Below are positions 1 through 6,217 of a stretch of 64,000 nt of DNA, one piece after another. Position 1 is the stretch's first letter. Every line of letters begins with the position of its first letter. Source of the DNA: Sporolituus thermophilus DSM 23256. Lineage in GTDB: Bacteria; Bacillota; Negativicutes; Sporomusales; Thermosinaceae. Below the pieces are notes generated by a model, which was not told where the DNA came from, did not search any database, and saw nothing but the letters and a program-made list of their open reading frames with translations. The stretch is taken from NCBI RefSeq assembly GCF_900102435.1, contig NZ_FNBU01000007.1, positions 1 to 64,000 of the forward strand, given 5' to 3'. The position numbers and the translations under genes are program-made.

Positions 1-11
1 GCCTGGCAACA

Positions 12-36
12 AAAAATCCGGGACGCATGTCCCGGA
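12..36 (-). terminator. Original terminator of tRNA-Arg, left junction
   Basis: A GC-rich hairpin (ccgggac / gtcccgg) is followed on the minus strand by a T run. It lies just beyond the displaced tRNA 3' fragment and is probably the chromosomal terminator used before the element inserted. Confidence 0.6.
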
Positions 37-95
37 AGGCTTGATTTTACTGGCGCGCCTGGCACGATTCGAACGTGCGGCCAACCGCTTAGAAG
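31..95. repeat. Left attachment repeat (attL core)
   Basis: This 65-bp segment is identical to 13812-13876. Positions 51-95 are a tRNA-Arg 3' fragment (anticodon loop to CCA, minus strand). Identity stops at 'cttagaag', inside the anticodon arm, as is common for tyrosine integrases that use tRNA genes. Confidence 0.92.
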
Positions 96-224
96 CAGAA
101 AAATACTTGTTTTATACAGTTTGGCTAGTATCTTCTAGTATCTTCAAGTTCAGCAAAATCAAGGGTTTTGTGAAATTTATGTATCATTCTGTTCGTTTAA
201 AATTAGGTGGTATCAAATAGAATT

Positions 225-246
225 GGTCCGCAAAATGGTCCGCAAA
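225..246. repeat. Left arm-type integrase binding sites
   Basis: Two tandem GGTCCGCAAA units lie between the att core and the integrase gene. The same 22-bp string recurs at 13765-13786 near the other end. The position at both ends is as expected for arm-type sites bound by the integrase N-terminal domain. The role is inferred. Confidence 0.65.
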
Positions 247-262
247 AAACGTTCTGCAACGC

Positions 263-1540
263 TTATAAATTGCTGCTTTTTCCAGTGAAAACACCTTCCA
301 AAGCTTTAACAGCTGCATCCTGCATTGCTGGCAATACATGACTATACGTATCAAGTGTCATTGCAATTGTACTGTGCCCGAGCCGTTCAGAAACGACTTT
401 AACGGGAATTCCTTTCAGCAGCAACATTGTTGCGTGAGTATGGCGCAGATCGTGGTATGTTACAGTTTCCGGTATGCCTGCTGTCTTTAAAAGAGGTTTA
501 AAATAGCGATTAGTAAAATGTGATGTGTCAAGTACTCGCCCGAATTGACCAGTAATAACCAAGTCATGTTCTTCCCACAAATCACCCAATAAGTGTTTAT
601 GCCAGTTTTGGCGCTTCTTGTATTTGCGTAGTTCTGCTGCCACGTCGGCCGGTAATGGTATTTGTCGACGCGATTTCGGGGTTTTCGGCTCTTGAAACTG
701 CATACCTTTGCGATTGGTAATTAAACTGCGCTTTACATACACAATTCCTTTTTCAAGATCAACGCAGTCCCACTTTAGGCCAAAAACTTCACCTAAGCGC
801 ATCCCTGTCGCTAATGCAAGCAGAATAGCGATATATGCGGCATCTCGCACAATTCTGGCTGTCATTTCTTTGTTAATTTTCTCATTTTGCCTGACTGTTT
901 TTCCGACAACCAAATTCCCAACAGCTTCTTTAGCCGCTATAACTAGTTTTTCAGCCTCTTCCGGTGTTAGCGGTCGAATTTCTTTTTTGACCAGTTTTGG
1001 TGGGGTCGTACCCTTGGCAACATTTTTCAAAATTAATCCATCAACTACAGCTTGGTTTAATGCTTGTATTAAGTATCGCCGTGTTGAGCGTACCGTGCCG
1101 CTTGACAAAGGCTGCCGCTCCTTGCCGCCATCGATAAGCAATCTGTTTAACACTCGCTGAATATCCGGCGTCGTTAACCGCTTCAAAGGAACATTCCCTA
1201 GTGCAGGCTTAATGTAAAGCCGCATGTACGACTCGTACTTATCAAAAGTTTTTGTCCTAACCTTAGGTTTAGCATAGTCATTAAGCCAGCGCTCTAACCA
1301 TTCCCATAAAGTAATTGTATCTGCGTCCGGCAGCAGCCCGTTCTCTAGATTTTCCAGCCATTTTTGTCCAATTTTTAGAGAAATTGATTTCCCTTTGGGG
1401 GTTGGCGATTTTTCTTCGGCTCCTTTGAGCTTTTTCCGTTTCGTTTCTCCGGTTTTTGGATCCACATATGTCACCCTGACAAACCAGCAGCCACGCTTTA
1501 TATCATAGTTTGCCGTTCCATCCCCTTTGGCCTGAGCCAT
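263..1540 (-). CDS. int: Tyrosine integrase of the element
   Basis: Site-specific tyrosine recombinase, 425 aa, that would integrate and excise the element at tRNA-Arg. The N-terminal ~60 residues resemble an arm-DNA-binding domain and are followed by a SAM-like core-binding domain. The C-terminal catalytic domain shows the Arg of 'TGMRLGEV', then 'HDLRHTHAT', 'LGHS' and the nucleophile Tyr in 'DTYSHV', so the R-H-R-H-Y set is complete. The frame extends five codons further to a TTG at 1555, but that codon is part of the Shine-Dalgarno TTGGAGGG. The ATG at 1540, 7-8 nt downstream of it, is the likely start. The gene lies about 170 bp from the left att core. Confidence 0.95.
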   Translation of the reverse strand: MAQAKGDGTANYDIKRGCWFVRVTYVDPKTGETKRKKLKGAEEKSPTPKGKSISLKIGQKWLENLENGLLPDADTITLWEWLERWLNDYAKPKVRTKTFDKYESYMRLYIKPALGNVPLKRLTTPDIQRVLNRLLIDGGKERQPLSSGTVRSTRRYLIQALNQAVVDGLILKNVAKGTTPPKLVKKEIRPLTPEEAEKLVIAAKEAVGNLVVGKTVRQNEKINKEMTARIVRDAAYIAILLALATGMRLGEVFGLKWDCVDLEKGIVYVKRSLITNRKGMQFQEPKTPKSRRQIPLPADVAAELRKYKKRQNWHKHLLGDLWEEHDLVITGQFGRVLDTSHFTNRYFKPLLKTAGIPETVTYHDLRHTHATMLLLKGIPVKVVSERLGHSTIAMTLDTYSHVLPAMQDAAVKALEGVFTGKSSNL

Positions 1541-1582
1541 TATTCTTCCCTCCAAACATGCTTTATTTGTCAGTTTTAAACA

Positions 1583-1612
1583 TTGACACTACATAAACCT
1601 GTTGACACTACA
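1583..1612. repeat. Paired 11-bp direct repeat upstream of int
   Basis: TTGACACTACA occurs at 1583-1593 and 1602-1612, just upstream of the integrase start. Spacing is 19 bp start to start, about two helical turns, which suits a regulator binding site. No protein is assigned. Confidence 0.35.
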
Positions 1613-1633
1613 GATTTTTCCCGTAAATATTAA

Positions 1634-1975
1634 TCACATTTTTTTCTTATGCTTATATTTTTTTATCAATTCGTTAGCGCTGGCGATGGCATCCGCCAGG
1701 CCGGTATCCCCGGCCAGCACCGCCAGGGTCTCGGCATGTTCAAGGTATGCGATGACGTCTTTTTTTACCTCTTCCGCTTTCGGTCGGTCCAGCTCGTCGA
1801 TTTTCGCTGCCAATTTTTTTATTTCATCATAATCCGAAATGTGATTAGGTAATTCAGCCTTGGCAGTTTCGGCATCGCTGGCCAAGTATATACTTGTATT
1901 TCTTACCCGCTTGGCTTCTTTATCCCAGTAGGATCGTTTTAAAAAATAAGCGTTTTTGCGTTTTTCAATATACAT
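1634..1975 (-). CDS. Hypothetical protein, element cargo
   Basis: Unrecognised soluble protein of 113 aa. The N-terminus (Tyr/Lys/Arg-rich, 'SYWDKEAKRVRNTSIYL') resembles the beta-strand start seen in many small element-borne proteins that react to DNA or transposase-like folds. The rest is a charged helical stretch ending in a Lys-rich tail. An AGGGG sequence lies 7-8 nt before the ATG. It follows a terminator hairpin (2034-2066), so it is probably its own transcription unit, and it runs in the same direction as int. No function can be assigned. Confidence 0.7.
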   Translation of the reverse strand: MYIEKRKNAYFLKRSYWDKEAKRVRNTSIYLASDAETAKAELPNHISDYDEIKKLAAKIDELDRPKAEEVKKDVIAYLEHAETLAVLAGDTGLADAIASANELIKKYKHKKKM

Positions 1976-2033
1976 AATTATACCCCTTTTATGATTATAT
2001 TATAAGCATAATATATTTTGTGCTTATGTTCAA

Positions 2034-2066
2034 GCGAAAAAATAACCTGGCTGTTTGCCAGGTTAT
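2034..2066 (-). terminator. Rho-independent terminator
   Basis: The 10-bp hairpin ataacctggc/gccaggttat is followed on the minus strand by TTTTTT. It separates the 134-aa gene (2249-2653) from the 113-aa gene (1634-1975). Confidence 0.75.
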
Positions 2067-2200
2067 CGACTTTTCGGCAAAATTGGTTGTGCTTTTTGTT
2101 GTTTTTTTACATAATAAATTAACACGAATTATTTTAGCCTACAAGACGGGTCAAAAATTGCGTAAAGGGTTTCCGTACTATGATTTTAAAAATTAATCTG

Positions 2201-2238
2201 AGCCACGCTAGGCGGGTTTTTGGTCGCCTAGCGTGGCT
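2201..2238 (-). terminator. Long perfect hairpin after the 134-aa gene
   Basis: A 14-bp perfect inverted repeat (agccacgctaggcg and its complement) has a 10-nt loop and lies about 10 nt after the stop of the 2249-2653 gene. It probably acts as terminator or mRNA end protection; the T tract on the minus side is short and interrupted. Confidence 0.6.
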
Positions 2239-2248
2239 AGTATTCTGC

Positions 2249-2653
2249 TTATTGTTCGTGCATTTCTTGATACATTTCTCGCATTTTTCTTTTGCGTTCT
2301 TTTCTTACAAAAAATGTCGTACCTTCAATCGCAAGCTCAACAGCTTTAAAAGGGTCGGTCCTAAGCATTTCTTTCATTTCCGCCAGTTCGATAGGAAACG
2401 GAAATTTAAAACTGCCGAAACACTGGTTCTCGTTCTCAATTTCCCAAATCGGCCATTCAAGCCCTTTTTCTATTGCCGTATATCGGTCGATTTCTTCATA
2501 ATAGCCTATTTTTTTGTCTAAAATTTGGCAAAGTTCTTTTTCGATGTCGGGATCGTTTGTAGCATAAACGGTAAATTCATTTTTAAAATCGCGCGGTTGG
2601 TAAAGGTAAAATTTAACTTTTTCATACCTGTCGTCTTTGCTGATTTTTTTCAC
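2249..2653 (-). CDS. Hypothetical protein, element cargo
   Basis: Unrecognised acidic protein of 134 aa, translated from a GTG start preceded by AGGAGG about 10 nt upstream. The sequence is rich in charged and aromatic residues and has no signal peptide, membrane segment or cysteine cluster. The C-terminal 20 residues are basic and Met-rich. It runs leftward, is followed by a strong hairpin (2201-2238) and is preceded by a bidirectional terminator (2738-2767), so it stands alone. No family is recognised. Confidence 0.7.
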   Translation of the reverse strand: MKKISKDDRYEKVKFYLYQPRDFKNEFTVYATNDPDIEKELCQILDKKIGYYEEIDRYTAIEKGLEWPIWEIENENQCFGSFKFPFPIELAEMKEMLRTDPFKAVELAIEGTTFFVRKERKRKMREMYQEMHEQ

Positions 2654-2737
2654 TTATTCATTCCTCCTTTTTAAACATTACAATACTATTCTGTTTAAAT
2701 TATAGCAAAAAAATGAAAAAATTTCTACAAAAAAACG

Positions 2738-2767
2738 AAAAAACTTCGGCATACGTCGAAGTTTTTT
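2738..2767. terminator. Bidirectional terminator-like hairpin
   Basis: aaaaaacttcg/cgaagtttttt forms an 11-bp hairpin with A and T runs on the two sides. It lies between two divergent genes, upstream of both starts, so it may insulate rather than end their own transcripts. Confidence 0.55.
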
Positions 2768-2827
2768 AAACAAAATGATACAATTTGTTGAAATAATGGT
2801 ATAATAAAAAAGAGAGAGGGGATAGAA

Positions 2828-3418
2828 ATGCTGCCAGTTGCGACAAGTAAAAAAGCACTAGCTATAGCGATAAACCAAAAAGTGCCGAAATATTTTTCGC
2901 TCGACGAAGTTCGGCAAATTTTAAGCCCGCTTCATAAAGAAAAAAACTATCGCGCTTGGTTTTTGTTTCTCTTTCTCGTGCGAACGGGAGCGCGTGTGTC
3001 AGAAGCACTCAAAGTTCGAGTGACCGATATAGATTTTGGGAACAAGGTAATTTCAATACCGACGATGAAGCGCCCGGGCAATCCAGTCCGCAGCGTCCCA
3101 ATCAAAGATGATTTCATTGGTGCAATCGGGGAATATATTGCGCGCGAAGGGCTAACGCGCGAAAGTAAGCTGTTTAAGTTTAAAAGAGTTACCGCGTATC
3201 TTTACATTCGAAACCTCTGCCGCGAAGCCGGCATCAACGACGACCGGGCGCATCCGCATACCTGCCGGCATACGTTCGCAATCGTAAACCTCGCCCAGGG
3301 CGTACCGGTCACGGTGGTGCAGGAATGGCTGGGCCACGCAAACATTCTCAATACGCTCATCTACACGCGAATTCTCGCGCAACACAGTCGGGGATTTGCC
3401 GAGCAGGTGGTCTGGTGA
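2828..3418 (+). CDS. Short tyrosine recombinase (catalytic domain only)
   Basis: A 196-aa XerC/D-like recombinase consisting almost only of the catalytic domain. The first Arg is in 'TGARVSEAL' (about residue 55), the His-x-x-Arg in 'HTCRHTFAI', the second His in 'WLGHANI' and the Tyr in 'TLIYTRI'. It lacks a normal N-terminal core-binding domain (about 25 residues precede the catalytic fold). It could resolve dimers or invert DNA rather than integrate the element, since a full integrase sits at the left end. GAGAGGGG lies 6 nt before the ATG. A strong terminator follows at 3467-3504. This is the first rightward gene in the element. Confidence 0.88.
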   Translation: MLPVATSKKALAIAINQKVPKYFSLDEVRQILSPLHKEKNYRAWFLFLFLVRTGARVSEALKVRVTDIDFGNKVISIPTMKRPGNPVRSVPIKDDFIGAIGEYIAREGLTRESKLFKFKRVTAYLYIRNLCREAGINDDRAHPHTCRHTFAIVNLAQGVPVTVVQEWLGHANILNTLIYTRILAQHSRGFAEQVVW

Positions 3419-3466
3419 ATATTGCGATTTTTGCGACGATTTGATAAAATACTCTCAGGGGTACTA

Positions 3467-3504
3467 GAGAAGTCGTCGCAAACGCGGCGGCTTCTCTCTT
3501 TTTT
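3467..3504 (+). terminator. Terminator after short recombinase
   Basis: A 13-bp stem (two G-T pairs) with an AAAC loop is followed by TCTTTTTT, a classical intrinsic terminator about 50 nt after the recombinase stop. Confidence 0.85.
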
Positions 3505-3518
3505 CGAGGGGGAATGAG

Positions 3519-3617
3519 ATGAAACAAGACGCAAACCACGGACGCGCCGACCGGCAGGAGCAAGCCAGACGTAAATGCGGAAACGGATGCCGGGCATGGC
3601 ATTTATACTTTACATAA
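3519..3617 (+). CDS. Possible 32-aa basic peptide
   Basis: A short ORF begins at an ATG 7 nt after GAGGGGG, directly behind the terminator at 3467-3504. The product would be very hydrophilic, Arg/Gln-rich, with two Cys. Support is only the ribosome binding site; it may be part of a leader or not translated. Confidence 0.3.
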   Translation: MKQDANHGRADRQEQARRKCGNGCRAWHLYFT

Positions 3618-3670
3618 ATAAGTTGACAATGAATTACTTTGACTTTTAAGGCGGTTTAATTTTGTCGCAC

Positions 3671-3737
3671 GATAGAAACCCTTCACAAGTTCAAAAAAAA
3701 CGCTCCTGAGGCACGCCAGGCAGCAAAACGGCTATTT
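3671..3737 (+). repeat. Structured repeat, copy A
   Basis: First of three ~65-70 bp related non-coding segments in the same orientation (others 5387-5450 and 6131-6196). Shared parts are GAAACCC/GAAAACC near the start, then an A-run plus AACG, then a short hairpin (cctg..cagg in this copy). The function is unknown; the spacing suggests a conserved DNA or RNA structure. Confidence 0.6.
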
Positions 3738-3762
3738 TTTGCAATCGACGCACCTCAAAACA

Positions 3763-3891
3763 GCAAACGCCATCTTGGGTAAAACAAACAGCCCGGCGGC
3801 GATAGCGTCAAGGACGCCGAAGGCGCCGGAACGGTGTTCCTTGACGCGAGCGTAAGCCGGGCTTATAATCTTCCAATTCCATGGCGTTTGC
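3763..3891. repeat. Nested three-tier inverted repeat
   Basis: The outer arms gcaaacgccat (3763-3773) and complement (3881-3891) enclose agcccggc/gccgggct (3790-3797/3856-3863). These enclose gcgtcaagga/tccttgacgc (3805-3814/3838-3847) and a small inner hairpin (cgcc gaa ggcg). There are no ORF or poly-T features of a simple terminator. It could be a replication or transfer origin, or a structured RNA. Confidence 0.6.
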
Positions 3892-3944
3892 GGTTCATGA
3901 TACAATTGTGATAAAAAAATATATACAAAACAAAGGAGTTTGTC

Positions 3945-4130
3945 ATGGATAAAGACATTCGTAAGCTCACAAAAGAGGAAAAAGAAGCCATATTTTGCAA
4001 AGCCGTTCAAGAGGAGATAAAAAAACATCATGCTGCCGGCCGGCCGACAACCCACGCAGACAAGCGAGGTATTTATCGGCTATACCCGGACGGGCATAAA
4101 GAGTATCTTGACGATAGATTAGACCGGTAG
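3945..4130 (+). CDS. Small partner protein upstream of Fic
   Basis: A 61-aa hydrophilic protein whose first half is a charged helix ('LTKEEKEAIFCKAVQEEI'). The C-terminal part ends in 'YRLYPDGHKEYLDD'. GGAG lies 7-8 nt before the ATG. It ends 15 nt before the Fic gene, so the two are probably co-transcribed. By position it may be an antitoxin or chaperone for Fic, but it has no VbhA-like inhibitory motif that I can see, because that motif is inside Fic itself. The function is inferred from context only. Confidence 0.7.
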   Translation: MDKDIRKLTKEEKEAIFCKAVQEEIKKHHAAGRPTTHADKRGIYRLYPDGHKEYLDDRLDR

Positions 4131-4145
4131 GGAGTGTAATTTACA

Positions 4146-4898
4146 ATGTCAACATATATTGCGTTACTAAAAAAAATTGACCGCCAACAAAAATTAATTG
4201 ACGATGCGCGGCCTTTCGACAAAAGCCAAGTCTTGCAATTAAAAGAATATTATCGAATCGGATTAACATATACGTCTACGGCACTAGAAGGCAATACCCT
4301 GACGCTTTCCGAAACAAAAGTAGTTTTGGAAGACGGTATCACAATAAACGGCAAACCGCTAAAAGATCACCTGGCAGTTTTAGGGCACAGCGAGGCTTTT
4401 GATTATATGTGGAACTTGGCCGGCACCCATAGACCTATAACTGAAGAAATCATAAAAACCCTTCACGCCTACTGTATGAAGCGCGAAAGGCCCGAGATAG
4501 CCGGTATTTACCGTGATAAACCCATTTTTATTTCCGGTACTGACCACAACGATAAAATACCTTCCCCTGCTGACCTGGCAAAAACAATAGACGTAAAACT
4601 CAGCAGTTTAAATAACAGCCGCCCTAACCTGCACCCGGTAGAGTATGCAGCCAACCTTCATTTGGCAATTGTGCAATTACACCCCTTTGAAGATGGTAAC
4701 GGCCGCACGGCCCGCCTGGCAATGAACCTAGCCCTTCGACAAGACGGCTACCCAATAGTAGTTATACCCCCGGTAGTAAGACATGAATACATACAGTCCC
4801 TTGAAAAAGCATGGACAAACCCGGACAGATTTACCCAATTCATTGCAGAACGAGTAGACGAAGCCCAACGAGAGCTTATGCGAAACTTGCATATATAA
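4146..4898 (+). CDS. Fic-domain AMP-transferase (self-inhibited)
   Basis: A 250-aa Fic protein. The active-site motif HPFEDGNGRTAR is complete at residues 179-190, with catalytic His179. An S-T-A-L-E-G-N motif at residues 44-50 matches the [S/T]xxxE[G/N] inhibitory helix, placed N-terminally as in class II Fic proteins; Glu48 would block productive ATP binding. Family knowledge: Fic enzymes transfer AMP to hydroxyl side chains of target proteins. The target here is unknown. It follows the 61-aa gene closely. Its stop codon lies inside a perfect 20-bp tandem duplication (4881-4920). Regulation of the inhibitory helix by the small upstream protein is possible but not shown. Confidence 0.9.
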   Translation: MSTYIALLKKIDRQQKLIDDARPFDKSQVLQLKEYYRIGLTYTSTALEGNTLTLSETKVVLEDGITINGKPLKDHLAVLGHSEAFDYMWNLAGTHRPITEEIIKTLHAYCMKRERPEIAGIYRDKPIFISGTDHNDKIPSPADLAKTIDVKLSSLNNSRPNLHPVEYAANLHLAIVQLHPFEDGNGRTARLAMNLALRQDGYPIVVIPPVVRHEYIQSLEKAWTNPDRFTQFIAERVDEAQRELMRNLHI

Positions 4899-4920
4899 TC
4901 CGAAACTTGCATATATAATC
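4881..4920. repeat. 20-bp tandem duplication across the fic stop
   Basis: cgaaacttgcatatataatc is present twice head to tail (4881-4900, 4901-4920). The first copy encodes the last five residues and stop of Fic. It looks like a recent slippage duplication. Confidence 0.9.
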
Positions 4921-5058
4921 ATCACCTTTTTTTCTCTCTTTCTCTTTAACTATGAGATCTCTTTATATGATGATGTTTTTATATACATACATATATTTTA
5001 ACATATATATTTTAAGACAAGCCGCGAAGCCAGGAGCAACGCGGGTTTGCGGGCACGA

Positions 5059-5183
5059 ATTACGAGAAGTTGAGACACGAATTGCGAGAAATTGAGACAT
5101 ATTACGAGAAGTTGAGACTGCTTATTGCGAGAGATTGAGACGTTATTGCGAGAAGTTGAGACACTATTGCGAGAAACCGAGAC
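5059..5183. repeat. Six-copy iteron-like array
   Basis: Six direct repeats of ATTRCGAGARRTTGAGAC start at 5059, 5081, 5101, 5124, 5145 and 5166 (the last is degenerate: aaaccgagac). Start-to-start spacing is 20-23 bp, about two helical turns, so bound proteins would stack on one DNA face. An inverted partial copy (ctcgcaat) follows at 5191-5198. The array lies in a 1.3-kb stretch (4899-6217) almost without genes. It is probably a binding array for a replication or partition protein. Confidence 0.8.
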
Positions 5184-5302
5184 GCCAAAACTCGCAATTA
5201 ACACCACAACATAAGCAGGAATTTTTGCGAAAAACTCGAACTAAACCTTAAACCATCGGGTTTCGAGATAGAACATACGTATCACCTCCACTATTCATTT
5301 TC

Positions 5303-5368
5303 GGGCAAGTTCAGGGCTTGCCCAACCCAATCGGCCTTCCTGAGCGCCTAGAACGCCCAGGAAGGCCG
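5303..5368. repeat. Two adjacent hairpins
   Basis: gggcaag/cttgccc (5303-5309/5317-5323) is followed by the 11-bp pair cggccttcctg/caggaaggccg (5332-5342/5358-5368). They lie directly before structured repeat copy B. No poly-T follows, so they are not simple terminators. Confidence 0.6.
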
Positions 5369-5386
5369 CTCAATTTTATTCCACGG

Positions 5387-5450
5387 CAGAAACCCTTTGC
5401 TAAGCCAAAAAAAACGCTCCTAGGGCACGCTAGAGCGTTTTACGGGCATT
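5387..5450 (+). repeat. Structured repeat, copy B
   Basis: Second copy of the repeat seen at 3671 and 6131. Here the hairpin is clearest: aaaacgct, a one-base bulge and ctag pair with ctag-agcgtttt around a ggcacg loop (5411-5441). Confidence 0.6.
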
Positions 5451-5466
5451 TGAGGGTTTTTGATGG

Positions 5467-5496
5467 CCAAGGGGATGTTTTTAACATCCCCTTTGG
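5467..5496. terminator. Hairpin, possible terminator
   Basis: ccaaggggatgtt pairs with aacatcccctttgg (one bulge) around a short loop. A following T run is weak, so it may be structural rather than a terminator. Confidence 0.4.
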
Positions 5497-5516
5497 ACAA
5501 TTATACCCTTTTCCCG

Positions 5517-5607
5517 CCTGTCAATGGCCAAGCCTCCGGTCAGATAAAATTTTTCGCCCTGGCGGGTTCGGCTGCGCCCGAAAATTTTTATCTGAGCCAT
5601 TGACAGG
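5517..5607. repeat. Long interrupted inverted repeat
   Basis: Outer arms cctgtcaatggc/gccattgacagg (5517-5528/5596-5607) and inner arms around agataaaattttt (5540-5556/5579-5595) are separated by an 11-nt bulge on the left side. The GC-rich centre resembles, in the opposite orientation, the hairpin at 5851-5896. It is an oriT or origin candidate near the 3' end of the relaxase gene. Confidence 0.6.
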
Positions 5608-5626
5608 CAAATGGCCGCTTCTCGTG

Positions 5627-5761
5627 TCACAGTATTTTTATTATCTTCCCCCATGCCTGGCACCACACGCACCAGACAGTTTCGCCAAGCTTTGGTTCAC
5701 CGGCTGCTTCCGATCGCCACGCCTGCAACCGTTGACAGCATTCTAATTGCATGATTTTCAT
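5627..5761 (-). CDS. Possible 44-aa protein with CxxC
   Basis: A small ORF from an ATG about 10 nt after GAGGGG. The product has a Cys-Cys pair near the N-terminus and a C-x-x-C near the C-terminus ('VWCVWCQAW'), which might bind a metal. It lies within a hairpin-rich non-coding stretch, so it may be an accident of composition. No homolog is recognised. Confidence 0.35.
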   Translation of the reverse strand: MKIMQLECCQRLQAWRSEAAGEPKLGETVWCVWCQAWGKIIKIL

Positions 5762-5850
5762 ACATTCCAGTCCCCTCGTTGCCGCCAAGCTGCAGCGGCT
5801 TTTTTGTTGATGCAAAAGCTCCATGCCTTTAGCCTGGAGGCAAGGGAGGG

Positions 5851-5896
5851 TCTAAAATTTTTTGGCGAAGCGAACCCGAAGGGCAAAAAATTTTGG
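5851..5896. repeat. AT-flanked hairpin related to 5540-5595
   Basis: aaaatttttt and aaaaaatttt flank a GC-rich core containing GAACCC. Read on the minus strand it parallels the centre of the 5517-5607 inverted repeat (CCC..GGGTTCG). It suggests a duplicated, inverted structural element. Confidence 0.45.
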
Positions 5897-5902
5897 ATGC
5901 CC

Positions 5903-5930
5903 TTGCCGGAAGGCGGGGGCATGGTATAAT
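5903..5930 (+). promoter_or_regulatory. Sigma-A type promoter of candidate RNA
   Basis: TTGCCG (5903-5908), 16 bp, TATAAT (5925-5930). It points right into a gene-free structured segment that ends in a terminator-like stem at 6081. Confidence 0.65.
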
Positions 5931-5936
5931 GACAAA

Positions 5937-6081
5937 ACAAAAAAGCCGTCCTCCGGGCATGGCGAGGCATGGCGAGAGGTTAGAATAACCTCTTCGCGAT
6001 GCCTCTCCTGTTCCCCCCGGTCCATGTTTGCGTCCACAAAGGAGAATTGACGACTGGATGCAATGATGGACCGGTTTTTTT
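5937..6081 (+). ncRNA. Candidate structured small RNA, ~145 nt
   Basis: It starts about 7 nt after the TATAAT at 5925. The first domain is a long hairpin (5964-6005; gaggcat..gatgcctc with an inner agaggtta/taacctct stem). The second is a stem ccggtccat/atggaccgg (6017-6025/6066-6074) extended by tgcgtcc/ggatgca, ending in TTTTTTT like an intrinsic terminator. The apical loop carries AAAGGAG, a possible anti-Shine-Dalgarno-like or target-pairing loop. It might regulate Rep or transfer, as antisense RNAs do in plasmids. No known RNA family is recognised. Confidence 0.55.
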
Positions 6082-6130
6082 CGCTTTGACGGCCTTCAAA
6101 TTTTCGTTATAACCGTTTTTATTCTTTACG

Positions 6131-6196
6131 CGATAGAAAACCTATACTATTTCAAGAAAAACGTTTCTATGGCCATTTCCGGCGTTTTGGAGCGAT
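6131..6196 (+). repeat. Structured repeat, copy C
   Basis: Third, most diverged copy of the 3671/5387 repeat. It begins cgatagaaaacc like copy A and has aaaacg..cgtttt pairing like copy B. It ends 20 bp before the relaxase stop codon. Confidence 0.5.
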
Positions 6197-6217
6197 TTTA
6201 GTTTATTATGACATCTG

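Noticed and set aside
4998-5207. 69-aa ORF with repeated Ser-Arg-Asn units
   Set aside because: The repeats are the iteron array read as protein; no ribosome binding site.
5318-5746. 142-aa ORF on the plus strand
   Set aside because: Crosses several hairpins and structured repeat B, has no ribosome binding site and atypical composition.
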